From Amphiura filiformis (Eukaryota; Echinodermata; Ophiuroidea; Amphilepidida; Amphiuridae): a stretch of DNA of 64,000 nt. This document shows, one piece after another, positions 63,861 through 64,000 of this stretch. Below the pieces are notes generated by a model. That model did not search any database and was not told the DNA's origin. It saw nothing but the letters and a program-made list of their open reading frames with translations. The stretch spans positions 2,985,935 to 3,049,934 of the forward strand of contig NC_092629.1 of NCBI RefSeq assembly GCF_039555335.1, in the 5' to 3' direction. Positions within the stretch are counted from its first letter, which is position 1. Each line of letters starts with the position of its first letter. The position numbers and the translations under genes were made by a program.

Positions 63861-64000
63861 TCTGAACTTGAAAGTCCACACTCCCCTGTGGAAGATTTTA
63901 GAAGTATGTTTGAAAGTCATCTTCCCTCTGTAACATTCAGGTTGAATCTTTCTCAGAGGGTGTATGAATTTCAAATGGAGCTGCCAAATTTGATTCCATT
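63861..64000. mobile_element. CATTTGAAAT-family repeat, cut by the window edge
   Basis: TGAACTTGAAAGTCCACACT, CCCTGTGGAAGATTTTAGAA and GAATTTCAAATGGAGCTGCC match the expanded copy at 13502-13761. The right part is outside the window. Confidence 0.55.

Overview
This is animal nuclear DNA: split genes with GT-AG introns, AT-rich non-coding sequence, and a dense load of SINEs, fold-back MITEs and DIRS-type retrotransposons. Gene content and repeat style suggest a marine invertebrate deuterostome (echinoderm or hemichordate). That is inference from style; nothing here fixes the species.

Four host genes can be reconstructed. (1) 4086-10065, plus: a complete MAP-kinase-interacting kinase (MNK) in eight coding exons, 445 aa. 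(2) 22359-37231, minus: a complete DPH2 (diphthamide synthesis) in six coding exons, 530 aa. Its exon lengths sum to a multiple of three and every junction keeps the frame. (3) 32795-34752, plus: a two-exon TRIM protein (RING, two B-boxes, coiled coil, beta-propeller-like C-terminus, 609 aa) nested antisense in the first coding intron of DPH2. (4) 49788 to beyond the right edge, plus: the first seven exons (340 aa) of SMC2, the condensin ATPase. MNK and DPH2 are tail-to-tail; DPH2 and SMC2 are head-to-head about 12.5 kb apart.

Two GC-rich, about 7 kb DIRS-type (tyrosine-recombinase) retrotransposons of one family dominate the right half. DIRS-1 (38480-45735, minus) lies between DPH2 and SMC2. 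DIRS-2 (54606-61707, plus) lies in SMC2 intron 5, in the same orientation as the gene. Both show Gag-like, reverse transcriptase, RNase H and tyrosine recombinase remnants, terminal inverted repeats, and an internal complementary region that reproduces the joined ends. Both are decayed by frameshifts and stops, and DIRS-2 has lost a catalytic Asp of its reverse transcriptase.

The rest is mostly small non-autonomous elements: a recurrent CATTTGAAAT palindromic family, a G-run-rich family found four times within DPH2, TTAA-flanked (piggyBac-type) MITEs, hAT-like MITEs with 8-bp target duplications, TA-flanked mariner-like fold-backs, tRNA-derived SINEs, and an inverted-repeat-bounded block of interstitial TTAGGG-type repeats.

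The host genes are housekeeping or signalling genes with no evident shared pathway, although MNK and DPH2 both act on translation (eIF4E phosphorylation and eEF2 modification). No prokaryotic feature, CRISPR array or rRNA gene is present.
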